This document shows, piece by piece, positions 24,605 to 36,012 of a DNA stretch of 64,000 nt. Positions within the stretch are counted from its first letter, which is position 1; each line of letters begins with the position of its first letter. Under the pieces are notes generated by a model. The model worked only from the letters and a program-made list of their open reading frames with translations. It did not search any database and was not told the DNA's origin. The stretch lies in contig QXEO01000550.1 of the NCBI GenBank assembly GCA_007115705.1, positions 1,424,111 through 1,488,110 on the forward strand, written 5' to 3'. Source of the DNA: Dactylis glomerata (Eukaryota; Streptophyta; Magnoliopsida; Poales; Poaceae). The translations under genes were made by a program, and so were the position numbers.

Positions 24605-25518
24605 TGATAAGGGGTGTCCCGATCTTCTCAGCGAGCGCGATGTAGATGGCGATGATGGTGATGAAGATAACTCGAGTGTCGCTGTAAACTCTCCGGCTAA
24701 TCCCTGCTGCCAGCGCAACAGCTCTCAACCCTTCGGATATTCGCAACGTCACACGCTTGCGCACGTAGCCGCCGACCACGAAGCGGTGATGCAATTTACT
24801 AATTCCCAATGGAACAGCAAATTACACTCAGACTTTCAGAAGAACGAACACCAGATCGATAAGAATTGGTGCAAATAATTTTAGAGGAACACTTGGTTCT
24901 GTCTAGAAACTAGGGTTTTGTTTAAACGTGGTCTAAGAGACTTGAGGGGGCGCCCCTGGCTACTTAAGGGAGGCTGGAGCGTCCTCAGCATGGACCTGGC
25001 CTAAAACCAACCTGGTTTGGGCCCAAACTGACTCGGTTCGACTCAAACGAGTACATACCGACCCATACATGGGTTCGGCCTAATTTGGCACGCAGGCCAT
25101 GAGTGTGGCGCGCCTTAGACGTGTAGACATCGTGTCATAGGCTGTCCTAGTGCGCCATCACGGACTCTCTCATGTTGACTTGACGTTCTGGTGATCTCCT
25201 GGTGCGCCTGCCTCCCTCTCCTCCCTCGCGCACTTGATCATCAAGTCTTGCCCTTCTTGCTGCAACTCATCTCCTCCTCGTGTAACGCTCGTGTTATCAA
25301 CAAACCTGATCATACATAGATGCATAGACTTAGGCAGTATAAAGTTCTCATTAAATAAAAGATCAGGTTCAATTAAGAGTGAGTTCACCTGTTGTTCCAA
25401 TAGCTTTGCACGTGCTCTTGTAATTGGTCCAATTCTAATCTCATTGGACTTCTTCGCAGCAACATCTTCATCAAAAGGAGTAGGAGATAATTGTGGTGTA
25501 ATAGGGATGTCCTCATCA
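24605..25518 (-). repeat. 5' LTR of B1
   Basis: 914 bp, the partner of 17759-18672. It carries a copy of the pol tail, without the stop found at 18543 in the 3' LTR. Confidence 0.9.
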
Positions 25519-25801
25519 AACTGTATAGCCTGTCATCCACGTGTTGGTCTGCAAGAGCCAAACGTGTAGAATCATTCATGTCGGGATCATAGGTAGCACA
25601 TCTGTAAAAACCCTGTAGCATATGACGTTCCCATGACTCAAACTCTTCAACAGTTGCATCGTAGGTCAGGTACCAATTGATCTTATATTCATCATATGTT
25701 AAAACACCATCCAGCAGGTCAAGAAAATCATTAAAAATATCACCCGACTTTTTGCCACTGCGACACTTATAGCCATAAGAATCACCCAGAAATGAATCCA
25801 T
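25519..25801 (-). pseudogene. A1 gag-protease, N-terminal part (upstream of B1)
   Basis: From a likely start ATG at 25801, about 94 codons of gag up to the B1 insertion. It reads in the same frame as 17753-16207 once B1 and one copy of its AACTG duplication are disregarded. The stretch has the FESWERHMLQGFYRC block also seen in A3 at about 30690-30720. Confidence 0.8.
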
Positions 25802-26543
25802 TGTAATAGTATTTTGTCCCAGCCTTCAGTGAATTTGTTATGAATCGTGTGTTGCTCCTAGTGATCTGTCACACAAAAATCAGCCCAAAAATCCTATGCA
25901 AACTGAAGTCAAAACACACAGCAGCAAAATCTGTCGTAACTGTGGCCTAACAGGGGCGGGCGAGGCAAATAGCAGACGCGGTCGCGCAAAGCGCCAAGGG
26001 GCAGATGCTCTCCGCGCCTGGGCGCTATCGAGCAGGCGAAGGACCGAGGCGACGCGCCTCGATCGAGCAGGCAAAGGAGCCTGTAGAATGGGCCGGCCCG
26101 CTGGGGTCCCACGATCCCCGATCGGCCCAAACGCGCCACGACGCGGGGCGATCTAGGCGAGGGCGGGCGGTCGCCAGGGGGCAGACCGTCTCCGTGCCCC
26201 GACGTGCACGAGCGATCCGGAATTTTTTTTTCTGACTGGAACTGCTCCGATCGGATCTGCCTGCAGCGGCTGTCGATTCCACCTGATTTTTTTTCTCTGT
26301 CAACTGGCCACGATCGGATCTGGTAGATGTGGATGGTCTGGACTTTGGTAGATGCGAACGGGGTAATGATCGAGCTTCCTGTGCGCCGCCCGGTTTCCTA
26401 TGCTCTTTTTTTTTCTTGAAGATCTGATTGGAAATATGCGCAGAGAAGAACAATTTGAAACAAATTTGATCGGAAATCTGTCGACAAAGAACAATCTGTA
26501 GATCAAGCAATCAACAGAAAACACTCGCAGTGATAAACCCAGT
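25802..26543 (-). other. leader of A1
   Basis: No gene. A GC-rich block (25940-26210) is followed toward the PBS by T-rich runs and repeated GATCGGATCTG words (about 26250 and 26310). Confidence 0.65.
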
Positions 26544-26555
26544 AATCTGATACCA
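26544..26555 (-). promoter_or_regulatory. PBS of A1
   Basis: TGGTATCAGATT on the minus strand, two bases from the LTR. Confidence 0.85.
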
Positions 26556-26557
26556 CA

Positions 26558-27116
26558 TGATATGGATCACGCCAGTGATCCTATAAGTTTTGTCCCGATC
26601 TTTCACAGCGAGTCAACCCGGTAAGAAATCTTCCAATAACGCGAAGAACGTCACCTGAAGACGAGGAACGAATCCAGCAAGCAACATGATGAAAATCACC
26701 ACGCCTCAAACCACAGCTTGATAATCCTTGATGACGCAAGAACCCTCGCAGCAATCTTTATTAGATAACACGGCAGCGCCGTTTCCCCGGAGGGATGATA
26801 CACAGTGGAGCACACGATAGTTTCAAACTAAACAACTGAACTCCCCTAAACCCTAGACTGCTGGCCTCCTTATATAGACGGCCAGAAAACTATTGGGCTT
26901 GGACAGGCCCAAACCCAAAACACAAATAATTCTAAGTGGCCCATAACATGACCTAGCACATAGAATATCATAAGCAGATATGTAAATTGCTGACACAACC
27001 TTAGACTAAATTATTTCATATCGTAGGTCGTCCTGGCGTGCCAATCAGCAACGAGCTTCCCTCATCTTGGTGGAGTCCTGAAATTGGGCTTCACCTCCTC
27101 CTTCGTGCCCATATCA
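26558..27116 (-). repeat. 5' LTR of A1
   Basis: 559 bp, partner of 15674-16232; the outer flank CGATG is the near-copy of CGACG. Confidence 0.9.
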
Positions 27117-27121
27117 CGATG

Positions 27122-27492
27122 CCTTTTGAAGGGGGGGAGATGATGAGGACATCCCTACTACACAGCCATCTCCACCTACTATTGCTGATCCTATTGTTGC
27201 TGATCAAGATAAGTCCAATGACGAGATTAGGATTGGACCAATTACACGAGCCCGTGCTAAGTTGTTACAACAGCAGGTGAACTCACTCCTCGCTGAATCT
27301 GATATTTATTGTAATGAGAATTTTATACTGCCTAAGTCTTTGTTCATATGTATGATCAGGTTCATTGGAGAAGAAGGGGTTCGAGGGAGCGAGGAGTTGC
27401 AGCACATGGAGCATGACGTGGTGATCAAGCAAGAGAGCGCCAGGGAGGAGAGGGAGGCCAGCGCCACAATCATGGAGGACATCACCACATGA
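27122..27492 (+). pseudogene. C-terminal tail of C1 pol, running into the 3' LTR
   Basis: This resumes pol after A1. The purine tract GAAGGGGGGGAGA (27128-27140) lies immediately before the LTR. The tail then continues inside the LTR with DEDIP, an acidic linker and GPITRARAKLLQQQVNSLL, ending at TGA 27490-27492. B1 and D2 have the same arrangement. The tail function is unknown to me; in CRM elements this region is the C-terminal extension of integrase. Confidence 0.75.
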
Positions 27493-28091
27493 AGAAGATC
27501 AAGTCTGGATGAGCATGAGCACGTGATGGCGCACTAGGACTACCTACGACACAATGTCTACACGTCTAAGGCGCGCTACACACATAGCCTGCGTGCTAAA
27601 ATTAGGCCGAACCCATATATGGGTCGGTATGTACCCGTTTGAGTCGAACCGAGTCAATTTGGGCCCAAACCAGGCATGTTTTGGGCTAGGTCTTTGCTGA
27701 GGACGCCCGGCCACCTATAAGTAGCCCTGGGCACCCCCTCAATTAGGGTTAGACCATGTTTAGACAAAGATTACTTCGTTGAACTGTTGTAAGCATTCAT
27801 CTGAATTCCTCCGCACCAATTCATCTGAATTTGGTGTTATACTGCTGCAAGTTTAGTGTGATCTGTTGTTCCATTGGGAATCAGTAGATTGCAAACTACC
27901 GTTTCGTGGTCGACGGCTACGTGCGCAAGTGTGTGGAGCCGTGAATATCCTACAGGGTTTGAGAGCTATTGTATTGGCATCAGGGTTCAAGCGAGGAGAG
28001 TTCATCGGTAACACCATGTTATCCCCGACAACCATCCGCTGCCATCATCACCATCGCATTGCTCACGAGAAGATCAGGCCACCCCCTATCA
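27141..28091 (+). repeat. 3' LTR of C1
   Basis: 951 bp, partner of 8679-9630, followed by the GTGGC duplication at 28092-28096. Confidence 0.9.
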
Positions 28092-28434
28092 GTGGCTTCA
28101 AAGTTCTGAAATCTTCACTTGCAGCGTCATCCTGAATCCTCACATGATTGCTGCCATCATCTCCATGCATGATCATGCTCCAATGCTTGTCCCTCTCATC
28201 CATGCTAGGCCCATCATTCCTAAGTAACATAAACACATCTGATTTAGGCAGCATCATATTCTCATTAATATTAGGAATATTTCCTAGAAACAAAAGTACC
28301 TAGTAATTTAGTTGGCGTGCACGAGCTCTTGTGAGAGGTCCTTGGAATTGTGGAATGTGAGGAAGTGTGGCTGTAGGTGCAACGGTTGTATCAACCGTTG
28401 GGATGTCCTCATCAGATATGTTTGTAACGTATCA

Positions 28435-28953
28435 TCCACCAAGATGAGAGTAGCTTATTGAAGATTGGCATGCCAGGATGACCTACGATATGTGATGATT
28501 TAGTCTAAGGTTGTGTCAATAATTTATAATTGTGTTCATGTTATTCCGTAGCCTGGTCATGTTGTGGGCCACTTAGGGTTATTTGTGTTTTGGGTTTGGG
28601 CCTGTCCAAGGCCAATAGTTTTCTAAGCGTCTATATAAGGAGGCCAGCCATTTAGGGTTTAGGGAGTTCAGTTGTTTAGTCTAAAACCATCATGTGCTCC
28701 ACCGTGTATCATCCCTCCAGGGAAACGGCGCTGCCGTTTATTAGATTGAATAAAGAATGTTGTGAAGGTTCTTGTGTTCATCAAGAATTATCAAGCTCAG
28801 GTTTGAGCCATGGTGATCTTCATCATGTTGCTTGTTGGATTCGTTCCTCTTCTTCAGGTGACGTTCTTCGCGTTATTGGAAGATTTCTATCCGGGTAGAC
28901 TCGTTGTGAAAGATCGGGACAAAACTAGAGGATCACCGGCGTGATCCTTATCA
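28435..28953 (+). repeat. 5' LTR of A3 (partial)
   Basis: It begins at the CCACCAAGATGAG block and ends GATCCTTATCA. TATA box TCTATATAAGG near 28630; U5 motif GAAAGATCGGG near 28908. Confidence 0.8.
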
Positions 28954-28955
28954 TG

Positions 28956-28967
28956 TGGTATCAGATT
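28956..28967 (+). promoter_or_regulatory. PBS of A3
   Basis: TGGTATCAGATT followed by ACTGGG, identical to the A1 site. Confidence 0.85.
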
Positions 28968-30577
28968 ACTGGGTTTATCACTGCGAGTATTTTTGGTTGA
29001 TTAATCTGCAGACAATTTTTAGATTGGATTGTTCTTCATTGGAATTCATGTGTTCATCCAAGCAGCCATTTGAAGGCTTCGGTTGAGATCGCTGACTACC
29101 GATCGATTCCCGTCTTCGGGAGTTTATTTCGATACTGATCCCCAGGATCGATCTTGTAGAGTCCCCGGTGATCATGAATAGCAAGGGCGAATCATCCGTC
29201 AGCCCGCCTGTATCGGGATCGATCTCAGAGATGCAGGCCGGTTTCCAGATCGGATCGCTAAAAAAATCACATGAGCTCGATGTACAACGAAGAGCGTCTG
29301 CCATTGGGCGACTGCTTTGTTCGCTTGACTCCCGTGCCTGGCATCCTCGCCAGCAGCCAAGACGGGCTCTGACCCGGTTGGGCTGGCCCATTGCCTGGCT
29401 CGCTCCCCTGGCGATCGTGGGAGCGCGGCGGCAGATCATCCCCGCCTGGTGCTCTCGCCCACCCGCCTGGCGTTCTCGCCCGCGTTTCCTATGCTCCGCC
29501 CGTTAGCGGGGCGGAACTCCGCTCCGCCTGCGTGGGCGCGACGCTGGGCCGGCCCGTTAATGCGGCGGAGGTGGTTTTTTTGCTAGTTTTTTCTTTTTCA
29601 TTTTTTCTGGATTTCTGGTTTTACTGTTTTCTTCTGATTTTTTGTTTTGTTTTCTTTTTTATTCTTTTTCTTTCTTACAATTTTAAATACTTTTTAAAAT
29701 TGAATATTTTTAAAAATTTGAACATTTTTTAAATTTGAACATCTTTGAAATTTTTATGTTTGAATATTTTTTAAATGTTTGAATATTTTTATGTTTGAAC
29801 AGTATTAATTTTTAATTTTTTTCAAATTTGATCATTTTTTATATTTGAATAGTTTTATGTTTGAACATTTTTTTGTTTGAACATTTTTGCTTGAACATTT
29901 TTATGTTCGAACTTTTTTTGTTTGAACATTTTTTGTTTGAACATCTTTTATGTTTGAACTTTTTTTCAATTTTGTACAATTTTCGGAAATTGCTAAGATT
30001 TAAATTTTAATCAAATTTAAAATTTGTTCAAATATGAATTTTATTTAAATTCTAAATTTGTTCAAAATTTAAAATTGTTCAAATCTTAGAAAAAGAAAAA
30101 GAAAAAAGCAAATAAGGAAAAAACTGCTACTGGGCTGGCCCGACAAGAGGGCTCCCGCGGGCGGAGCTACGCTAGCTCCCGGTAACGCGCGGAGACTACG
30201 AGCCCCTGTTCTCGCCCGACAGCCAACAATCGAGGGCTATTCCCTCATGGGCCAACCCATCTGCGTCAAAGCGCTCTGCTCGCATCCCATTGCTCTTGAT
30301 TGCTTGCCATCGGACGGAGATGATCTGTCCCTTGGCGCGACTAGCGATCGAGGATCTTTCTGCCTGCGCCCTGGTGCTTTGGCTGGTGCTTTGACGCCTA
30401 GAGATCGGATTGCTTTCAGGATCTTTCTCCAGAATCTGAACTTCAGTTTTTGAAGCGACGAGTTCTCAGTTTTGTGGCGAATTGGGTCTGACATTGAGGA
30501 AGGAAGCAAGATTTTTTTGTGACAGCTAGCGAGAAGATTATTCAGATATAGGTTTATCATGGCACATTCGTTTAACT
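28968..30577 (+). other. leader of A3
   Basis: No gene. It contains a GC-rich block (29320-29570) and, inside it, an AT-rich insertion with GC-rich ends (29494-30194) that A1 and A2 lack. Confidence 0.6.
29494..30194. mobile_element. possible MITE with AT-rich core in the A3 leader
   Basis: The two ends form imperfect inverted repeats: CTCCGCCCGTTAGCGGG at the left and, reversed, CTCCGCGCGTTACCGGG at the right. Both are followed by GGGCCGGCCC/GGGCTGGCCC-like words. The core is about 550 bp of AT-rich sequence with repeated TTTGAACATTTTT words, turning to their complement (TTGTTCAAAT) near the right end. I found no convincing target duplication, so class and exact limits are uncertain. Confidence 0.45.
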
Positions 30578-30892
30578 AACAAGTCTGATGATGCATATCA
30601 GGACTATCTTAATATCGTGGTTGGCTACTCATTTGATGCAACCAAAATTCAGTGTAGATTAGATAGTGCCGCAATATTAGTACAATATGAGACTTGGGAA
30701 TCTCATATGGTCCGCGGTTTTGCAAGATGTCGTACACTTGATAGCAAGTTTGGTGGTCATATGGAATATGTTATTGACTACCGACGAGTGGATACAAATA
30801 TGGCTAGTTGGTGGCGCGACGACAGGTCTGCGAAAGGCATCACAAGTAAGACATCTAGTTGGGAGGATTTCAAGCAATTTTTGCGTACTTGA
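30578..30892 (+). pseudogene. gag fragment of A3
   Basis: The frame holds the WESHMVRGFARCRTLD block and the paired tryptophans (MASWWRDD), equivalent to A1 gag around its B1 insertion site. It has no start codon in a sensible place and ends at TGA 30890-30892, before the protease. Likely product when intact: the capsid part of a gag-protease. Confidence 0.7.
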
Positions 30893-31039
30893 TTTTTGGA
30901 GAAGTCCATGGAGTTGGACAAGGTGGTTGTTCCAGAGGTACAAGCCAAGGTTATGGTTGATGAAGATAACACACCATTGAGAGGTATGAGTATCCAGCTT
31001 CACAAATTGGCCAATGGTGATAAGGCAGTGGTACGGAAT

Positions 31040-31636
31040 CAATGATGGAGCCTGTTTCAGACATAGTGCACCATCAAGGAGAACACATGTAAATTAATTA
31101 TTGACAGCGGTAGCTACTGTAATGGCATCAGTAAGGCTGTGGTGACGACTTTGGGTTTGTCGACATGGCGTATTCCTAAACCTAAGCATGTTGCATGGTT
31201 AAATAGTTGCGGTATGCTGAAAGTTACTCATAAGGTATGTGTGCCATTTACAGTTGGTGATTATATTGATGAGGTGGAGTGCGATGTGTTGCCATTGGAG
31301 GTGTGTGGGCTGTTACTTGGACGTCCATGGCTGTATGATCGCAATGTTACTCATGCTGGGAGAGCAAAAAATACATATTCCGTTGTGCATGATGGCAAAT
31401 AGCGGACTTTGAAACCTATGCAGGATGATCAAATAAAGTCTGATGTTGAGCTGGTGGTACACAAGGAGAAGTTGCGCAAGGCTAAGCCAAAATCTGGGCT
31501 AGCTACACCGCAGCCTGAGGAGCATGATGCACGAAGCGTCAGTCTTGCCATTGTTTCAGCCATGCATGTGGATGACAAGCCAGTTGTACTTGTTAGTGAC
31601 AAGCCGGTTGAAGTCAAGCCTCTTCTTGATGAATGA
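31040..31636 (+). pseudogene. protease region of A3
   Basis: Contains CKLIIDSGSYCNGIS (about 31090-31130), the canonical aspartic protease triplet, and LLLGRPWLYDRN. There is a TAG at 31400-31402 and earlier frame breaks. Very close to A1 (17290-16950 on the minus strand). The 3' part is removed by F. Confidence 0.8.
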
Positions 31637-31656
31637 AAAGTATTGCAACAGGTTCT

Positions 31657-33084
31657 TGATGTCTATGCACGCTTCTATCCTTGTAGACAGTGTTGGGCCT
31701 CCAAGTGCAGAGGTTTGTAGAACAACAACAAGATTCCCTTAAGTGGATCACCCAAGGTTTATCGAACTCAGGGAGGAGGAGGTCAAAGCTATCCGTCTCA
31801 AGCAACCCTGCAATTACGATACAAGAAGTCTCTTGTGTCCCCAACACACCCAATACACTTGTCAGATGTATAGGTGCACTAGTTCGGCGAAGAGATAGTG
31901 AAATACAAGTAATATGGATGATTATAAGTAGTAAATGCAATCTGAAATTAATATCGCTGCGAGCAAACATGTGACAAAACTGAATGTAAACGGTGTTTCT
32001 CCTTAGAAACAAGGCCTAGGGATCATACTTTCACTAGTGGACACTCTCAAGAAAGATAACATAATTGAACACATAAATAACTATCTTCACTATGCTGCAC
32101 TAAACTATTCTCCAATGTATAACGAACACTAATCATGTGTAGGGCTATGAAGCACTCCTCAAAGTTTGCATTTCCCCAAACTAGATTGCCCCGCACTATC
32201 ACCTTGAGTGCACTAGATGGTTCCAACAAACACCAACAATTCATAGAGACACTAGCCAAAGAGACACACATAATGTGCACACTGTCACCTTGACATCATG
32301 GTACAAGGTGTCTCCGGAGATTACAATAATACAGCACAGGAGTAGCAAAATATATGAAGAATAGCATCTACCAATTCAACTAGATACAAAGCTCACGATC
32401 ACATATAGATCACATCATGGGAGAGAGAGGTGAACCACATAGCTACCAGTAGAGCCCTTAGCCCCGGGGGAGAACTACTCCCTCCTCATCATGGGAGACT
32501 GCAACGTTGATGGAGATGGCAGTGAAGTCGATGGAGACGGCGGTGGAGGCAATGGCATCGATGGAGATGGCTCCGGGGGCACTTCCCCGTCCCGGCAAGG
32601 TGCCGGACAAGAGACTTCTATCCCCTGAAATTTGTCAGTGGTGGTGGCGGAGCTACAGAACTCTTCCTCGAAAAACATGAATCCATTTAGGGTTTCAGAG
32701 TCGGAAGGCTTTAAATAGGCAGAGAGGCGGCGTCAGAGGGCGGCCAGGGGGCCCACACCACCCCTCGCGCGGCCAAGGGGGGCACGCCAGCCCTAGGTGT
32801 GGCTGATCCCTGGCCCCCCTCCGGCTCTCCTTCGGCCTTCATCTTGAGTCCAGGAAAAATAGGAGGTTTGGGCTTCGTTTCATCCAATTCCGAGAATATT
32901 TCCGGTGTAGCTTTTCTGAAACAAAAAAACAGCAGAAAATAGGGAACTCGCACTGTGGCATCTCGTCAATAGGTTAGTTCCGGAAAACGCATAAAAACGC
33001 CACGAAGTGTAACAAAACACAAAGCAAATGGTGCATAAACAAGCATGGAGCATAAAAAATTATAGATACATTTGAGACGTATCA
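31657..33084 (-). repeat. 3' LTR of F
   Basis: 1428 bp, plus-strand TGATGTCTATGCAC to GAGACGTATCA. The first part matches 38578-39116. Confidence 0.85.
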
Positions 33085-36012
33085 AGCATCCCCAAGCTTA
33101 ACTCCTGCTCGTCCTCGAGTAGGTAAGTGATAACAAAACAATAATTTTTAGGTGACATGCACCATCACAATCTTGATCAATGATGTAAAGCATTGAGTGC
33201 TAAGATCAAAGTACTTGAGACATGGGCATAAGAGACATAATCTTGACAATAAAACTTAGCAACCATGTTATAACATGAAGAGTAACACAAACAAAAGATC
33301 ATGGGTAATGAAGCATTGAAAGTCAAGTGTGTGTTTCAACCATATAGAAAAACATAGCAAAGTGGTTTTGAGCTTGTCCTTCATGTAATAGCAAAATAAA
33401 TGCATAGGACACCTTCAAGTTTAAGAGGACGACTAGATACAAATAATTTAAGAACAAGCAAAACCATAATCATGAATCAATCAATAATAAATTTTGGGAC
33501 TATGCACATTAAACTCAGAATGACAACTATGCTCTCTTAGACGGTGCATAAAGGTGGAAGGTGGAGACTCAACATAAAAGTAAAAAAAAAGGCCCTTCGC
33601 AGAGGGAAGCAGTGATTGCAAGTTTTATAAACCTCCAAAAATTATGATACTTACTAGCTTTGAGCTCTCATTGCCCCCATCATAGGCATCTTGAGTGGTT
33701 AAGGTTAATGCGAGTACAATTATGAGGCATATGCTTAACAAATCATAAGTTGAAAATCTCGTGTCCCGTGAAGTACGAATACCCAAACCTCATGCTGCTC
33801 GACTTAGGTCCCAAGCAAGTTCTTGTCATTGTAAGCATACATGTATCATCGAGAACGCCAACGGGGTACCTCTTGCCCGATGACATGGAACAAGCCCACA
33901 TCAAAATGACAAGACAAACAGACAATGAACACCTTGACATCTCTTTTATTTACCATTGGTATAGCTTTTTATTGTGAGATGCGTCGTCGAATGTCCACTA
34001 TGGGCATGCTGTAAATTTCCATCTTGAATGATGCATGGCTTAGATTAGAGGCCTAGGCGTTTCTCTAACACATATACAAACTCCATGAGCTCACAAGTTT
34101 CCAACTTATTTCACATCGCATGTATCCATAAACAAAAGATCACGATATCAACTAAATGAGAGAAAGTGCAATGTTGAAAGCTTGCCCCATGACGGCATGG
34201 TTGGGCTAACCTCCAACTTACAACTTGCAAGCATAACGTCAACATAAGAGAGCCACAATGGTCAAAATTATTAAAAGCAGAAAAGTAAAGTGTGCAGTCA
34301 GGTTCGCGAGAGCTTTACTGACTAATTTTCACATAACACCAAAAGGTTTAGTTTGAAGGATAGATAAAAGCAAATCGAATGTACTTGGAATAGCAAATTG
34401 CTAATAGGTATGTATGGTGGACACATTGGAAAACTTTGGTTTTCGGGAGTTGGATGCACGAGAAGTATTCCCTCTCAGTACAAAATGAAGGCTAGCAAAA
34501 GACTGGGAGCGACCAACTAAGAGAGCAATAACGGCCATAATCATGCATATCGACAAAACATCATTAACCGAAGCAAAGTGGTATCACAAGTCAAAAACCA
34601 AATGATCATAGAGGCTTATGGCGACTTGTTAAAGTCAAACATGTTGTAAGCATGTGCCAAGTCAACCCAAATAAAGCATCAAAGGAGAAAACCACAATAA
34701 TATGCTCCCATATAATAAAAACAACGCATGATTGTTTTGAAGGCACATTAAGCAATCTCAGTCATTTGAGACAAGTCATGCTACAGCAAAAAACTACTAA
34801 GCATACTATCAAAATAACATCAAGCATGACATGCAAAAGTCTAAGCCACAGTCTAAACAAGCTCCCATTTGTACCACTATAGTCATGAAACTTTTTCTCT
34901 TTTCCAACACCATTCAAACCTTTTTGAAATAACTCTTTAAGATGAAAACCAACATAGACCAGAGGTCTAAGTACACCTTGATTCAAAGAAATAAAAAGTT
35001 CTGAACCAAAAATCAAGGCAAAAAATGAAAGCTAAACGCAGTACTAGAAAAAGAGAACACTCGTTGAACGAAAAGAGTGAAAACTAGAGTGTTCTTGGCA
35101 ATGAAAAATGGAGTAAGTCTCTCTCCAAAACAAACATGATGTGATCCAACCATTTATTGCAGCAAACAAAACAAAAGAAAAATGAAAGTGAAAACAAAGA
35201 CGCTCCAAGAAAAACACATAGAATACAAAGCAATAAAAATATAGTGTCTTGAAAGGTGACCTGATTTTTACCGATGAAGAAGGGGTGCCTTGGGGCATCC
35301 CCAAGCTTTGACGCTTGTACTTCTTGGATATTCCTTGGGGTGACATGGGCATCCCCAAGCTTGAGCTTTTGTCCATACTTCATCTCATCTCATCACTCTC
35401 CTTTCCCTAAACTTGAAAACTTCCGTCATACGAAACTTCACACAATTCTATTAGCAACATTAGTATAAGCATGATAGTAAATCTACTCTTTTGGTTCAGT
35501 TTCAACTCAAATATACCATCCATTAAATCATAAGCTACTGCAGAAACTTCCTCAAAAGTTCCGTGATCAAAAGAACTAAAAAAGAAAGCGATCGAGAGGC
35601 AAACACAAATAGTGGCAGAAATCTGTCAAAACAGAAAAGCTGACAAAGATCGATTTTTCAGAGGACCTTCTGTAGCTCAAATCAAAAAGTGCAAAACTAA
35701 CAAAAGTTTGGAATAACCTGGGACATGTGCACAGGAAATCTCATATTCTGAGAATTTTCATGAATTTTTACGGTACAGCGCAGAAATCTGTTTTGGGACA
35801 GCAACTTCCCCAAATCTTACCTTCCTCCATTTAGAGGTTGGTTCTCCTTGGCACAAAAACGAAATAAAAATGATAAGGATAGCTCATTACAGTAGTAATA
35901 ACTTCCAAGACTCAACAAAAAGTAAAAGTACTGAAAAGAAAACATTGGGTTATCTCCCAAGAGTGCTTTTCTTTAACGCCTTGGAGCTAGGCGCAGTAAT
36001 TTGAGAAGATGC
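33085..36012 (-). other. non-coding 3' interior of F
   Basis: About 2.9 kb, AT-rich, without a protein domain. AAGCTTGGGGATGC (minus sense) occurs next to the LTR (33086-33099) and twice more at about 35295-35308 and 35349-35362. The first is in the position of a polypurine tract. Confidence 0.65.

Larger units (their letters stand above)
17759..25518 (-). mobile_element. B1: full-length CRM-like Ty3/gypsy element
   Basis: LTRs 17759-18672 and 24605-25518 (914 bp each, about 21 differences by eye, 16 of them transitions, close to 0.9 million years at 1.3e-8). PBS 24590-24601, leader, one polyprotein frame 23339-18324, polypurine tract 18673-18686. It is flanked by AACTG at 17754-17758 and 25519-25523 and sits inside the gag frame of A1. 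This is the best-preserved autonomous element here: four nonsense codons and no frameshift. Confidence 0.92.
15674..27116 (-). mobile_element. A1: non-autonomous gag-protease LTR element, interrupted by B1
   Basis: LTRs 15674-16232 and 26558-27116 (559 bp each, about 15 differences by eye), PBS 26544-26555, leader 25802-26543, one gag-protease frame, polypurine tract 16233-16246. No RT, RNase H or integrase is present and there is no room for them: without B1 the element is about 3.7 kb. It is flanked by CGACG (15669-15673) and CGATG (27117-27121), one base apart. C2 shows the same family C site without an insertion. Confidence 0.88.
8679..28091 (+). mobile_element. C1: full-length CRM-like Ty3/gypsy element, interrupted by A1
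   Basis: 5' LTR 8679-9630, PBS 9634-9645, leader, gag-protease-RT-RNase H-integrase 11067-15673, then the A1 insertion 15674-27116, then the end of pol, the polypurine tract and the 3' LTR 27141-28091. It is flanked by GTGGC at 8674-8678 and 28092-28096. The two LTRs differ at about 44 positions by eye. At 1.3e-8 substitutions per site per year (a commonly used grass rate) this is close to 1.8 million years. The coding region has five nonsense codons and one single-base deletion, so this copy cannot move on its own. Confidence 0.9.
8058..28414 (-). mobile_element. D1: solo LTR of family D
   Basis: The parts 8058-8678 and 28097-28414 together make a 939-bp LTR, the same length and order as the two 940-bp LTRs of D2. 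It is flanked by GATAT at 8053-8057 and 28415-28419, so a complete element inserted in E and then lost its interior by LTR-LTR recombination. It is split by C1 at a GTGGC site that is undivided in both D2 LTRs. Confidence 0.85.
7205..28434 (-). mobile_element. E: LTR fragment hosting the nested stack
   Basis: The visible parts are 7205-8057 and 28415-28434; everything between is inserted sequence starting with D1. Joined across the GATAT duplication they form the 3' part (plus-strand sense) of an LTR whose outer end is ACGTATCA, the same kind of end as the F LTR at 33084. On the minus strand it therefore begins TGATACGT. The other end of the LTR and any internal region are missing. It resembles abundant Triticeae gypsy LTRs of the Sabrina/WHAM kind; that name is from memory and uncertain. 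Confidence 0.6.
28435..31656 (+). mobile_element. A3: family A gag-protease element, truncated at both ends
   Basis: 5' LTR lacking about its first 45 bp (28435-28953), PBS 28956-28967, long leader, gag and protease fragments, then cut by F at 31657. The missing LTR start would lie left of E, so E probably inserted in this LTR, but E is itself truncated on the left and this cannot be shown. Compared with A1, A3 is older-looking: gag is shortened and frames are broken. Confidence 0.75.

Noticed and set aside
25896..26235. GC-rich open frames in the A1 leader
   Set aside because: Frames overlap on both strands and lie between PBS and gag start; no similarity among family copies.
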